Part shown: one piece after another, positions 21,787 through 35,000 of the stretch | Layout: every line of letters begins with the position of its first letter | Position numbering within the stretch: position 1 is the stretch's first letter | Assembly: GCA_043228905.1 (NCBI GenBank) | Contig: JBHGNT010000015.1 | Location: 4,030,001-4,094,000 of the forward strand | Source of the DNA: Azolla caroliniana | Lineage: Eukaryota > Polypodiophyta | DNA: 64,000 nt | Reading direction: 5' to 3' | Made by a program: the position numbers and the translations under genes | The notes under the pieces: model-generated | The model's input: only the letters and a program-made list of their open reading frames with translations | What the model was told of the DNA's origin: nothing | The model's database searches: none

Positions 21787-23948
21787 AACCAGGGTGCATT
21801 CGATCGCCCAAGTAGACACAAAATACAAGACTGTGGACTGGAAGGTGAAGCCCTTCGCTGCCCCCTTACCGGAGGGCAGTTGGGAACGAATAAAGAGGGT
21901 CGCTACCGACCCGAGCCTACAAAATCCGGCCGGCATAGGACACCGTTTCACCGACAAAACGCTACGAGAACTGAAGATCGGTGGGGGTGGCTTCCTACTG
22001 CCGGCAGAAGAGGACCGGTTCTGAGGAATGCTCGAGAGGCACGGGAAGGCCTTCACATTCTCACCAGGAGAGATCGGGTGCGTCGACCTGACCATCGTCG
22101 AGCTAATGGTGATCTTTACAGTACCACACATACCATGGAGTCTCAAGCCGATCCCAGTACCGGGAGCTTCTTAAGTAGAAAGTGGAGCTGGGCATCCTCG
22201 AACCGTCGAGTGCCCCCTATTCTAACCGGTGGTTTACGGTACCAAAGAAGAACGGCATGTTGCGGTTCATCCAGGACTTACAACCGGTCAACAAAGTGAC
22301 CATCCGCAATACGGGAGTAGGGCCATTGATCGACGAGTTCGCTGAAGCCTTCGCCGAAAGGTCCATATACTCGGTCAGAGACCTTTACTCAGGGTACGAC
22401 CAAATCCAGCTCGTCGTGGAGAGCAGGGAAATCACGATGATGCGGACCCCTCTTGGCCTAGTTCGAATGTGTACCCTACCACAAGGCGGAACCAACTCGG
22501 TGGCACACATGGTGAATGCAATGAACAGAGTTCTGAGGGACTGCATCCCAGACATCGCCATGCCTTTCCTAGACGACATCCCTATGAAAGGGTGTCCGGA
22601 AGACGTCAAGGATGAGTCCATCGGCGCGGACGGGTGCCGGAGGTTTGTCGCGGACCACATCTTCGACTGCGAGAAGATACTACAGAGGCTCGAGTGCGCA
22701 CGGCTTACCTTCTCGGGCGAAAAGTCGGCTTTCGGACAACCGGAGATATTAGTGGTTGGCCACCTCTATGGGCCGTACGGCCGGAGGCCATCACCGACCA
22801 AGATAGAGGCCATCTCGCCAATGAAGGAGGAGTGTGGATCCATCACGGAGGTCCGACGGTTCCTGGGAGCATGTGCCTTCTACCACATATGGATCCCTCA
22901 TTACGCGCACGTTGCCGGACCACTCTACGGCCTACTGAAGAAGAACAGAAAATTCAAATGGACAAAGGAACATACGGGGGCGGTCCAGAAACTAAAACGA
23001 ATGCTTGCCGCGGCACCGGCTTTACGCAAAGCGGAATACGCAACGAGAACTCCGGTTTACATCACTGTGGACACCAGCCCGACCGGGATCGGGTGGGTTG
23101 TAAATCAAGAGGACGAAGACAGCATGCGCTTCCCTATCCGGTTCGGTGCGAAGGTATTGAGTGAGCGACAGCGAGCGTACGCCCAAGTCAAGCGTGAGTT
23201 GTGGGGTATCGTTTCAACGGTTAAGGTCGACAAAGATTACCTAATTGGGACACAAGTAATTATCGAAACAAACTGCTTGCCGATTCTCGGTATGGTCTCC
23301 GGATGCGCAACTCCCGACCTAGCCATGCTCAAGTGGATTGGGTACATCAAGTCCCTGAACCCGAAGATATGACACATCTAGGGTAAAGACAACGCCATGG
23401 ACGATATGCTTTCTAGAGCAAGATTTGAGGATGAGGACAACATGGTATCAGAGAGAGAAGAAGTCGGCGCAGACTTCTTCAAATCGGCAAGGGTGGGGAT
23501 AAAAAAGCGAAGCGCTCCACCCGTGAATGAGTTCGACGAAGACGGCTACGACGGGGAGTGGCTTCTAATCGAGAGATTTTTGGAGACAATGACGACGAAC
23601 GCCGCGATGACCAAGGAGGAGGCCGGACAACTCCGAAAGAAAGCATACAGATACTTCCTGCGGAACGGAAAAATCTGGAGGGTCCCAAAAAGGCGAAACG
23701 ACGCACCGCTTCGGGTGATAGCGCGGGCGAATGACCAACAGAAGCTGATGTCGAAGTTCCACAAGAGCCCTTGGTCTGGACACCGGGGTACATGGGCTAC
23801 ATTCGAGAAGTTAAAAGGAAAGTATTGGTGGCCAGGCATGTACATGAGCGTGCACAACATCGTGTCCACATGCGAAAGCTGCCAGATACACTCGGTGGTT
23901 CGACACCGCGACGAACTACACCCAACCTATCCTTCACAAAAGGACTAG
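21787..23948 (+). pseudogene. Gypsy-3 pol: reverse transcriptase, RNase H, integrase zinc finger (truncated)
   Basis: Continues Gypsy-3 after the Copia-1 insertion. 21794-22180 is a degraded linker (with TGA and TAA stops and a shift of frame). 22182-23372 is reverse transcriptase and RNase H: RFIQDLQPVNKVTIRN, VRDLYSGYDQIQL, TPLGLVRMCTLPQG, MPFLDDIPMKG, then an RNase H start (YITVDTSPTGIGWV). TGA at 23370-23372 stands where arginine fits (CGA). The frame goes on to 23948 with DDMLSRARFEDEDN, a linker and an integrase HHCC-like KYWWPGMYMSVHNIV..CESCQIH. The catalytic core of the integrase is absent: the array resumes at once. Confidence 0.82.
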
Positions 23949-24513
23949 GTGACCTATACACCACCATTGAGTTTAGTGTACGACCCATGACAACTCGAAG
24001 TATTTTCACGGGTATAGGGATTTGTGGAAATTGGACTTAGAGGCTAATCCAATCGTCCCTCAAAGGTATGTCACCGCTTCGTAGCTCTGACGAAGAACTT
24101 CTATTTATGTAAACGTAGCTGCTAATTTTGCTATGAAAAGAATATTAAGCGGCTTTCGTACAACCATATGAGCTCGATGATTTGGTCAAGTACATTCATG
24201 TATCTTTCTTTAATAGATACAAAAATAACAAAGGGTTGCGGACGATAGGGCTCGAGCCCATGACCACAAGGTTTAGCGCGTTGTTGACTTTATTCAACCC
24301 TAGAACATTTGCTATTTTCCGTCGATGCTAAGGTGCCTTCTCTCACAGTGATGATGCACTTGGAGTCCTCTAGAATTGACTAATTATTTTGTTTTAACAA
24401 GAATATTAAAACTCTTGCGGACAACCATATGATCTAAAGCTTGCTGTATTGGAGTTTCTTGCAGATATTGTTCACTAATAGAAACAATAACATTTTAGTT
24501 CGAGACCAATGAT

Positions 24514-24586
24514 CGCCGACCATGGCGCTCGAACCCATGACCACAAGGTTAAGGGCCTTGCGCTCTACCATCTTAGCTAGGCCGAG
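24514..24586 (-). pseudogene. tRNA-Lys(CUU)-like, degenerate
   Basis: Acceptor 5' strand changed (CTCGGCC) and T stem mismatch (GCGCTCGAACCCATG on plus strand). Confidence 0.65.
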
Positions 24587-25214
24587 TCCTTGTGCTTTTT
24601 ACTAACATGTATTTACTGCGCCCTACACACCACCATTGAGTTTAGTGTGCGACCCATGACAACTTCAAGTATTTTCACGGGTATAGGGATTTGTGGAAAT
24701 TTGAGTTAGAGGCTAATCCAATTTTCCATCAAAGGTATGTCGCCGCTTCTCTGCGACGAAAGACTTCTATTCATGTAAAGGTAACTGATAATTTTTCTTT
24801 GAAAAGAATATTAAGCGGCTTTTGTACGACCATATGAGGTCTATGTTTTGGTCAAGTACATTCATGTATCTTTCGTTGTCTGGTACTTAATAACAAATGG
24901 ATGTTGACCATAGGGCTCGAGCACATGACCACAAGGCTTAGCCCGTTTTCCTATAGTGTAAACCTAACATAGCTCGACGAGCTCTTTACATAACTCAACC
25001 CCAGAATAATTGTGATCTTCTGTCGATGCTAAGTGGGCTTGTTTCATAGTGATGACGCACTTGGAGTCATCTATAGTTGACTCATCATTTTGTTCTAAGA
25101 AGAATATTAACACCCTCACGAAGGATTATATGATCTAAGGCTTGCAATCAAAGACTTCCATGCAAATATGGTTCACTAATAAAAACAATAACATTTTTCT
25201 TCAAGAGCAATGAT

Positions 25215-25287
25215 TGCCAACCATGGGGCTCGAACCCATGACCACAAGGTTAAGAGGGTTGCGCTCTACCATCTGAGTTAGGTCAGG
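25215..25287 (-). pseudogene. tRNA-Lys-like, degenerate
   Basis: Anticodon stem broken (AAGAGGGTTGCGC on plus strand); T arm intact. Confidence 0.65.
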
Positions 25288-25960
25288 TCTATGTGCTTTT
25301 CACTGAGGTGTATTTACAGGAAGTGGACCAAACGTTTTACCTTCACAATAGGAGTAGATGCCCTACACAACACTGTTGAATTTAGTGTGCGACTCATTAC
25401 AACTCTAACTATTTTCATTAGTATAAGGATTTCTGAATATTTAGTTAGAGGCTATTCCAATTTTCCCTCAAAGCTACGTCGCCGCTTCGTAGCTCCGACA
25501 AAGCACTTCTATTTATTTCAAGGTAGCTGCTAATTTTGCTCTGAAAAGAATATTAAGAGGCTTTCGTACAATCATATGAGCTTGATAATTTGGTCAAGTA
25601 CATTCATGTATCTAAATTCTTTGATTGATACAAAAATAACAAATGGTTGCTGACGATAGGGTTCGAGCCCATGACCACAAGGCTTAGCGCGTTTTCCTGT
25701 AATGTAAATCTAACTTGGCTAGACGCACTCTTTATTTAATTGAACTCCAGAACAATTGCGATCTTCCGTCGATGCTAAGGTGCCTTCTCTCAATATGATG
25801 ATGCACTTGGTGTCATCTAGAATTGACTCATCATTTTGTTCTAGCAAGAATATTAACACCCTTGTGGACAACCATATGATGTAAAGCTTGCCGTGACGGA
25901 GTTTCTTGCAGATATTGTTCACTAATAGAAACAATAACATTTTACTTCGAGACCAATGAT

Positions 25961-25991
25961 CGCCGACCATGGCGCTCGAACCCATGACCAG
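25961..25991 (-). pseudogene. tRNA-Lys-like, 3' fragment
   Basis: Only the acceptor 3' strand and T arm are present; sequence then jumps to another part of the unit. A matching 5' fragment (D arm and acceptor) is at about 26160-26187. Confidence 0.65.
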
Positions 25992-26857
25992 AAGTATTTT
26001 GACGGGTATAGGGATTTGTGGAAATTTGAGTTAGAGGTTAATCCAGTCTTCCATCGAAGGTATGTCGCCGCTTCGTAGCTCCGACGAAAGACTTCTATTC
26101 ATCTAATGGTAACTGATAATTTTTCTCTGAAAAGAATATTAAGCGGCTTTCGTACTACCAAGCGGTCTACCATATGAGCTAGGCCGGATCTATGTGATGT
26201 TGACTAAGGTGAATTTATTGGGGATGGGCAAAACGTTTTACTTTCACAATAGGAGTAAGTGCCCTGCACACCACCATTGAATTTATTGTGCGACTCATTA
26301 CAACATGAAGTATTTTCACGGGTATAGAGATTTTTGAATATTTAGTTAGAGGATATTCTGATCTTCCATCGAGGGTACATCGCCGCGTCGTAGCTCCGAC
26401 GAAGCACTTCTATTCATCTAAATGTAACTGAGAATTTTGCTCTCAAAAGAATATTAAGCGGCTTTCGTATGACCATATGAGTTGGAGTTTTTGGTCAAGT
26501 ACATTGATGTATCTTTCGTTGTCCGGTACTTAATAACAAATGGATGTTGACTATAGGGCTCGACCACATGACCATAAGGCTTAGCGCGTTTTCCTCTAGC
26601 GTAAACCTAACCCGGCTCGAAGAGCTCTTTACATAACTCAACCCCAGAATAATTGCGATCTTCCGTCGATGCTAAGTCAGCTTCTCTCACTATGATGACA
26701 CACTTGGAGTCATCTAGAATTGACTCAACATTCTTTTCTAACATGAAAATTAACACACTCGTGGACAACCATATGATGTTATGCTTGCAATGAAGGAATT
26801 TCCTGCAGATATTGTTGACTAATAGAAACAATAACCTTCTACTTCAAGAGCAATGAT

Positions 26858-26930
26858 CGCCGACAATGGGGCTCGAACCCATGACCACAAGGTTAAGAGA
26901 CTTGTGCTCTACCATTTGATCTAGGCCGAC
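26858..26930 (-). pseudogene. tRNA-Lys(CUU)-like, degenerate
   Basis: CTT anticodon kept (loop CTCTTAA), anticodon and D stems changed (GAGACTTGTGC, ATTTGATC on plus strand). Confidence 0.65.
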
Positions 26931-27601
26931 TCCATATGCTTTTCACTAAGGCGTATATACTGGGAGTGGACCAAACGTTTTACTTTGATAGTTTGGAGTA
27001 AGTGCCCTACACACCACCATTGAATTTAGTGTGCGACCCATTACAACTTCAAGTAATTTCATGCGGATTGGTATGTGTGGAATTTTGAGTTAGAGGCTAT
27101 TCCGGTCTTCGATAGAAGGTATGTCACCGCTCCGTAGCTCCGACGAACTATTTCTTTTCATATAAAGGTAACTGATAATTTTGCTCTGAAAAGAATATTA
27201 AGAGGGTTTCGTACGACCATATGAGGTCGATGTTTTGGTCAAGTTTATTTATGTATCTCTCGTTGACTGCTATAAAATAACAAATAGCTGTTGAGCATAG
27301 GGCTCAAGCCCATGACCAAAAGCCTTAGCGCGTTTTCCTCTATCGTAAACCTAACACGGCTCAGCGACCTCTTTACATAACTTAACCCCAGAATAATTGT
27401 GATCTTCCGTCGATGCTAAGTCACCTTGTCTCACAGTGATGACGCACTTGGCATCATCTAGAGTTGACTCATCATTTCTTTCTAACAAGAATATTAACAC
27501 CCTCGCGGAGCACCATATGATCTGAGCCTTGCAATCAAAGACTTTCATGCAAATATGGTTGACTAATAGAAACAATAACATTTCACTTCGAGAGTAATGA
27601 T

Positions 27602-27673
27602 CACTGACTATGGGGTCGAACCCATGACCACAAGGATAAGAGGGTTGCACTCTACCATCTAAGCTAGGCTAGC
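27602..27673 (-). pseudogene. tRNA-Lys-like, degenerate
   Basis: One base lost in the T loop region (GGGGTCGAACCC) and the anticodon loop altered (AGGATAAGAGGG on plus strand). Confidence 0.65.
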
Positions 27674-28266
27674 TCCATGTGCTTTTCACTAAGGTGTATT
27701 TACAAGGAGTTGACCAAACGTTTTACCTTCACAATAAGAGTAGGTGCCCTGCACATCACCGTTGAATTTAGTGTGCGACTCATTAGAACTCGAACTATTT
27801 TCATTGGTATAGGGATTTCTGATTATTTACTTAGAGGCTATTCCGATCTTCCGTCAAAGCTATGTCGTCGCTTCGTAGTTCCGACGAAGCACTTCTATTC
27901 ATTTAAAGGTAGCTGATCATTTTGCTCTGAAAAGAATATTAGGTGGCTTTCGTACGACGATATGAGCTTGATGTTTTGGTCAAGTACATTCATGTAACCT
28001 TTGTTGATTGATAGAAAAATAACAAATGGTTGCTAATCATAGGGCTCGAGCCCATGACTAAAAAGCTTAGCTCCTTTTCCTCTTTCATAAACCTAACCCA
28101 GCTCTACGCGCTCCTTCCTAGACTCTACCCCAAGACAATTGATATCTTCCATTGATTGTGAGGCGCCTTCTCTCACTGTGATGACGCACTTGCAATTATC
28201 TTAAATAGACTCATCATTTTTTTCTATCAAGAATATTAACACCGTTTTTCGCAACGATGTGATTTG

Positions 28267-28793
28267 TGTCATGACTTGAGAATAGGAGAGAGAAAAATAA
28301 GATGACAGTAGAAGGTAGAAGGAGAGAGAGAGAGAGAGAGAGAGAAAGAACACTAGAAATGGAAAGAGAGTTTATATTATAAGAGAGAGAGAGAAAGAAC
28401 ACTAGAAACTGGTGTTGAACTGAATGAGTTGTGATGAATGAATAGACACCTATCTATAGGTCCTTATGGAGTATTCTAGAATGTTCTAGAATATTTTAGA
28501 TATTTATGATATTTAATATAATCATGGAATATCCTAGAATGTTCTAGAATAATCTAGATTGTTCTTGAATACTCTAGAATGTTCTAGAATACTCTAAATG
28601 TCTTGTAATAACTAATAATACATTTATTATAACTATACATCATATAGTTAAAGGTCTAACGTATAGACCAAGATGTCTTGGGCTCGAATCCTTGTAAGGC
28701 CAAAATGTATGTCGTCATGACAAGGTCTAACATATAAACCAAGACGTCTTGGGCTCGAATCCTTGTAAGGCCAAAATGTATGTCGTCATGACA
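28267..28793 (-). repeat. Gypsy-1 3' LTR
   Basis: Element sense TGTCATGACG ... AAGTCATGACA. Contains GAGAGA tracts, TTCTAGAA-type repeats, two copies of an antisense tRNA-like block (about 28640-28790) and a cap-site segment TTGAACTGAAT at 28415-28425 (plus strand). Confidence 0.85.
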
Positions 28794-31229
28794 TTATCCC
28801 CCCTTTTCGACAACGAGTTCCACGAGTCGGAAGACAAGATTTCGTACTTGGCTTATGAGGATATTTGTTGTGAAATGCAGCAACCATTTCGGCGGCATTA
28901 GCAAGATTCTCAAGAGGTTCCCATGTTCGATCATTAGGTGTATAACCTAACCAGTCAACCAAATAATACAGTTTGTTGCGAACGATCTTGGAGTCGAGAA
29001 TGGCAGCAACTTCATATTCAGAGCTATTCGAAACTTTGATTGGAGGTGGGGGAGATGTAAGATGGCCTGGAATAGAGCTGGTTGTGTATGGCCCCAAAAG
29101 TGAAACATGGAAAACCGGGTGAAGATGCATATGAGGGGGAAGATCAAGGCGAAATGCCACATCATTGATCTTACCAGATATCACATATGGGCCAAAACGT
29201 TGATAATCCAATTTGCAACAAGGTCGTGTTGTTTTAATGCGACCTTGTAAAAGCCATACTCGATCCCCCACTTGAAACATAGTCGATGAATCACGTCGAT
29301 GACGGTCGGCAACCTTCTTCTGAGTGTTTTGAGCATCACATAAATGGTGCAAAAGGATATCTTGAACTTCTTGGAGTCGGGTGAGCCGATCTTCAGTAGC
29401 CGGGTTTGTCGGGAGTTCGGGATGTTCAAGCATAATTCAACGAGGATGGTACCCAATGTTTGCAAAAAATGGGGAATATCCAGTAGAAGAATGTTTTGAG
29501 TTGTTGTAAGCAAATTCCGCCAAATGTAATAGATCAACCCAATCATCTTGTTGATAGTTGACAAAACAACAAAGATATTGTTCTACTATTTGGTTGGTGC
29601 GCTCACTCTGTCCGTTAGTTTCTGGATGGTAGCCGGAAGAGAGTTTGCAAGAAGTATGTAAGATTTTGAACATGTGCCGCCAAAAATTTGAGATGAACGG
29701 GGGAACCCAATCACTGATAATATCATCAGGAAGACCATGATGCTGAAACACCTCTCGCATGAGTAACTTGGCTGTCTCTTGGCTCGTAATGGCCTTTGTG
29801 CAGGGAAGAAAATGTGCCATCTTGGTAAAACGATCTACTACCGTGAGAATAGAATCAAAACCCTTGGAAGGTGGTAGATCCGTAATGAAGTCCAATGAAA
29901 TAGATTTCCATGGACTCTCAGGAATAGGCATTGGTTGTAATAAGCCATATGGATGATGTCGAGGTTTTTTGGATCGGCAACATGTATCACAACTACGAAC
30001 ATAATCCGTAACAAAATGGCGAAGTCGTGGCCACCAATACCTTCGAGAAATTAACGCCAAAGTCTTGTGGATGCCAAAATGTCCAGCCATTGGTGTATCA
30101 TGACATTGTTGCAAGACTTGGAGTCAAGAAGGACCATCAGGCACATATAAGAGATTTTGTCAAAAAAGTAAACCATCATGCCAATTGAACTGGTTGTAGT
30201 CTTGACGAGGATTTTGAGATTGTGAACAAGAAACACGATCTAGGATAATATGGTTCAGAATATCTTGGGCGAATTCATCAGTCTCAATATGCTCCCGAAT
30301 GGAGTCTAGAAGACTTGAATCCTCGAGTGTGTCTATAACATGAAAAGCCATTAATCGTAGACGGTCAGGACCCAAGAGGATTTGCTTCTGACTTTCAAAT
30401 GTGGCCTCTCCTGGTTGAAGTTCCATATATGAATGCCGAGATAAAGCATCTGCTTTTCCTTGTTGCGTCCCAGGGCGATATAGAATTAGGAAATCAAAAC
30501 AAGTTAAAAACTGCGCCCAACAAGCTTGTCGATGACTCAAGACTGGAGCACTTTGGAAGTACGTTAGATTTTTGTGATCATTATAGACAATGATTTGTTG
30601 AGATGAACCCTCCAAAAAATGACGCCATTGTTGAAAAGAATCCACAATGGCAAGAAGCTCTTTGTCATGAATCTCATAGTTGATTTCTGCAGGTTCGAAT
30701 TTCTGTGAATGAAAAGCCACAGGGTGCAGTTGGCCATCATTGCTAATCTGGGATAATACGCTTCCTAGTGCGAAGTCAGATGCATCAGCTTCCAGTATAA
30801 AGCGCTTCAATGGATCAACATGCATCAAAATTGGTGCGGATGTAAATGCTTGCTTTAATCCTTCAAATGCAGAGTTTGCATTTATACTCCACACAAATGG
30901 TTGATTCTTCTGTGTCAGTTGAGTGAGGGGCAATACGATCTTTGAATAATCTTTGATGAACTTGCGATAAAAGTTTGCGAACCCTAAAAAACATTGTACA
31001 TCTCGCACAGACTGTGGTGTTTGCCAATCCAAAACTATTTGAACCTTTGCTGAATCCATAGAGATGCCATGTGAACAGACTATGTACCCCAAAAATTACA
31101 CTTGACGCTGGTCAAAGCTGCACTTCATCAATTTTGCATAGAGACCATATTCATGCAACCGTTGCAAAGCTTGTCGAATGTGTATATCATGATCCTCTTG
31201 AGTTTTTGTGTAGATCAAGATATCATCTG
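28786..31229 (-). pseudogene. Gypsy-1 pol, second part (RT end, RNase H, integrase, chromodomain)
   Basis: Reads from the Copia-2 junction leftwards: end of reverse transcriptase (VQCFLGFANFYRKFI), RNase H (HDKELLAIVDSFQQWRHF), integrase HHCC (HDTPMAGHFGIHK..CDTCCRSK), catalytic region (SISLDFITDLP, YHPETNGQSERTNQ), and chromodomain (YYLVDWLGYTPNDRTWEP). Stops: TAA near 31095, TGA near 30160 and 30125, and TGA near 29435 where tryptophan is expected. The integrase D-to-W change in IISDWVPPF (D-R-G in Gypsy-2) is a further loss. Not functional. Confidence 0.88.
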
Positions 31230-31234
31230 GGTAA

Positions 31235-31980
31235 TGTTGGGATTTCGGTCCCTCCGGATGGGATGTCCGGATGATGAAGACCCCGGTTACGGAGCCGGAT
31301 GAAGAGTACCCGGATACGGATCCGGATGATGAAGACCCCGGTTACGGAGCCGGATGAAGAGTACCCGGATACGGATCCGGATGATGAAGACCCCGGTTAC
31401 GGAGCCGGATGAAGAGTACCCGGATACGGATCCGGATGATGAAGACCCCGGTTACGGAGCCGGATGAAGAGTACCCGGATACGGATCCGGATGATGAAGA
31501 CCCCGGTTACGGAGCCGGATGACGAATGTACCCGGAGAGAGATTCGGATGCGGGGACATATTTGTGAATATGTTTGCTAAGAGCCCTTGTGGCTATATTT
31601 GTAAATAGCCCGAAAGTCATATATGTATAAATATGACTTAGGGCAAACAGTTTATGTTGTTGCTCATTTTTCATGAGAAGTGAGAGCAGCCGAGAGAGAG
31701 GGAGAGACGAAGAGGTCGTTGCCTCTGTGTATTACCGCCGCCTGTGGCGAAGACAGTGAGCTCAAGGTTGTTGCCTTGTAGCTTCACCAGTGTACATCCC
31801 TGTTCATAGTGATAGTTGGAGTTTGAGGACTCCCGTGGTTTTTCCCATTTAGGGTTTTCCACGTTAATCCCTGTGTCATCGTGTCCTTCTCTGTGTTTCC
31901 TATTTTCTGCTCCTTTGATTCGCAATTACTCGGTTGTGGTCGAGCGGGAGAAGGTAAATCGGGGTGGTCGATTCCTTACA
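31235..31980 (+). repeat. Copia-2 5' LTR with five-unit tandem repeat
   Basis: TGTTGGGATTTCGG ... GATTCCTTACA. A ~54-bp unit (CCGGATGATGAAGACCCCGG ... ACCCGGATACGGAT) is repeated about five times at 31258-31520. TATA-like TGTATAAATATG near 31624-31635. Confidence 0.95.
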
Positions 31981-32009
31981 AACTGGTATCAGAGCGACTG
32001 TTGCAGAAA

Positions 32010-35000
32010 ATGGAAGGCGGCGGCAGCGGGCAGCCGATGATGATGGTGCTGAATGCACAAAATTACGCCGACTGGAAGATCAAGATGGAGGATCTTCTGA
32101 TTGTTCGGGACCTGTACGAACCGATTGACAGGTCGGAAATACCGAAAGGGGTACTTGAGTCGGAGTGGAAGCTCCTGAACCGGAAAGCCGTAGCGACGAT
32201 CCGACAATATGTCGACGTAAGCGTCCTACAACATGTGGCGAACGACACCAACGCATACGAAATGTGGAAGAAGCTGTCGGGCCTCTATGAGAGGAAGAAT
32301 GCGTTGAACCGGACCTCCCTGATGAGGAAGATTGTGAATCTCAAGTACCGGGACGGCGAGAGTATGGTGGAACACGTAAGCACGTTCATGGGATTCGTGA
32401 ACCAGCTTGCGGCGATCAAGTTCCCGTTGGAGGATGCAATGCAAGCCATCATCCTGATGTGTACATTGCCGGACAGCTGGGAGAACTTGGTGGTGACTCT
32501 CAGCACCTCCTGCACGGAAGACAACTTGTCCCTACAAACGGTAAAGACAAGTATTTCGAACGAAGAAGCGCGTCGGAGAGACAAAGAACCGGCCTCCGAC
32601 TCGAAGGCGCTGCTTACCGAATCGGAACGGGGAAGACACTGGAACCGGAGTCCGCAAAGACGGGAGAAGTCGGGGACCCGGTCGCAGTCAAGAGGAAGGC
32701 CCACGTGCTTCCACTGTGGGAAGCCGGGGCACTTCCGGAAGAATTGTCGGCATTACCGAAAGGACAACGGAGCCGACGACACCGATTCGAAGAAGTCACC
32801 GGAGAGAAACGGTGCATACCGGGGAGCCACGGACCGGAGAGGTTCGGATCGGCGAGGGCAGGACCGGAAAGGAACGACGGCACTCGCGGCAAGTGAAGAA
32901 GAAATCATGCTCATTACCGAAGAGAGGGAGCTGAACCTTGCCGGCGTAGAGATGACCTGGGTGGTCGATTCCGGAGCGTCGTTCCACCTGACCCCGGAGA
33001 AGAAATACTTCTCATCCTACACAGCCGGTGAGCATGGCTGTGTTCGGATGGGAAATGAAGGTACGTGCCGGATTGCCGGCATAGGAGACGTGTGGTTGAC
33101 AACCCCGACCGGATGCAAAATGCTGCTGAAGGATGTCCGACACGTTCCGGAGGTTCGACTGAACCTGATTTCGGCCGGGAGGCTAGACGATGAAGGCTAC
33201 ACAGGTAGCATCCGGAACGGTGTCATGAAGTTCAGCAAAGGGAGCTTGATAGTGGCTCGGGCCCGGAAGGTCAACACACTGTACCTGATGAATGCCTGGT
33301 TATGTCCGGAAGAGCTGAATGTGGCAGCCGACACTGCCGGTGAGCTGTGGCACAAAAGACTGTGCCACATGAGTGAGAAGGGGATGAAGAGGCTTGCAGA
33401 AGACAACCTTATCCCAGTGAAGCATGTGCACCTGGAGAAGTGCACCGATTGCCTGGCCGGTAAACAGAACCGAACCTCCTTCCACTCAAGGCCACCAACG
33501 AGACGTAACGCACCATTGGAGTTGGTGCACACCGATGTGTGTCAGGTAGAAACGAAGTCACATGGCGGAGCCCAGTACTTCGTAACTTTCATAGATGATC
33601 ATAGCCGAAGACTGTGGACGGCACCGATGAAGACAAAGGACCAAGTGTTGTCCGTCTTCAAAGAACTCCACGCGAGAGTGGAAAGGGAATCCGGCAAGAA
33701 GCTGAAAGCGATACGAGCGGATAACGGAGGGGAATACCGGGGGCAGTTCCAGGAGTACTGTCGCTCGAAGGGAATCCGACTCGAGTTTACTGTGCCGAAG
33801 ACGCCGGAACTGAACGGGCTGGCCGAGAGGATGAACCGGACCATAATGGAGAGGGTCCGGAGTATGCTGGCGCATGCGAAATTACCCAAGGGGTTTTGGG
33901 CTGAGGCAATGTCGACGGCGACATATGTGATAAACAGATCACCCTCAGTACCTTTGGACGGAGACACGCCGCAGAGAGTGTGGACCGGTAAGGAAGTATC
34001 CTACCGGCATCTGAAGGTGTTCGGGTGTCTCGCATACGTGCATGTGGCAAAGGACCGGAGAGGAAAGCTAGATCCAAAGACCCGGCCATGCATATTCCTC
34101 GGTTACGGCGACGACGAGTTCGGCTACCGAGTATGGGACCCGGTCGACAAGAAGATATTCAGGAGTCGTGATATCATCTTCATGGAGAACAAGACACTCG
34201 CCGACTGGGAGTCGGAGAAGAAGATGAAGAGCTCCAAGTCGACCGGTGAGGATCAACTCTACGAGGAGCAGTCCCGACCGGCAAGGGACCGGTTAGCACT
34301 CGAGGACCCGGCCGAAGACGGTGAAGAAACAGAACCGGCCGAAGAAGATGAAAACGATACCGGAACCGGCCCCGATCCCGAAATGGATTCGGATGAAGAA
34401 GAATCGGAAGAACCAGTTACCGAAGCTCCGGAACGGAGATATCCTCTAAGAGAGAGAAGGGCCCCCCGGAGATTTCCGGAACCAGAGCACGTGCTGCTAA
34501 CCGACGAAGGGGAGCCGGAGAGCTTTGAAGAAGCAAAGCATGACACCCAGAGCCGCAGGTGGTTGAGTGCCATGCAGGACGAGATGGATTCCCTGCATGA
34601 GAACCACACATATGAACTTGTGGAGTTGCCGAAAGGAAAACGGGCACTCCGTAACAAGTGGGTGTTCAAGCTGAAACCGGGAGATGCCGGAAACCCCCCG
34701 AGATACAAAGCCAGGATCGTGGTGAAGGGGTTTCAGCAGAAGAAGGGCGTCGACTTCGACGAGATATTTGCCCCGGTAGTGAAGATGACCTCCATCCGGA
34801 CGGTGCTGAGCATAGCGGCAAGCATGGACCTCGAGGTAGAACAGATGGACGTGAAGACGGCATTCCTTCACGGTGACCTCGAAGAAGAGATCTACATGCA
34901 GCAACCGGAAGGATTCGAGAAGAAAGGGAAGGAGCACCTGGTATGCCGGTTGAAGAAGAGCCTTTACGGACTGAAGCAGGCTCCCCGGCAATGGTACCGG

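Larger units (their letters stand above)
13926..23948 (+). mobile_element. Gypsy-3, decayed fungal-like Ty3/gypsy element, split by Copia-1
   Basis: Array sequence stops near 13920 and resumes at 23949. In between, outside Copia-1, lie gag, a retropepsin, reverse transcriptase/RNase H and the zinc-binding part of an integrase. The reverse transcriptase type, with FLDDIPMKG instead of a YVDD/YLDD box in the usual context, belongs to a gypsy lineage familiar from fungi and also reported in some seed-free plants. No LTR pair was recognised. The integrase catalytic core is missing, so the element is truncated on the right. Confidence 0.75.
23949..28266. repeat. tRNA-Lys(CUU) tandem array, segment 2
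   Basis: Units as in segment 1, tRNA-like blocks starting at 24514, 25215, 25961 (truncated), 26858 and 27602. Around 25990 and 26160 units are broken and rejoined, which suggests unequal exchange or deletion. No other gene seen. Confidence 0.85.

Noticed and set aside
31258-31520. CRISPR-like array in the Copia-2 LTR
   Set aside because: The ~54-bp units are contiguous near-identical tandem repeats with no variable spacers; eukaryotic retrotransposon context.
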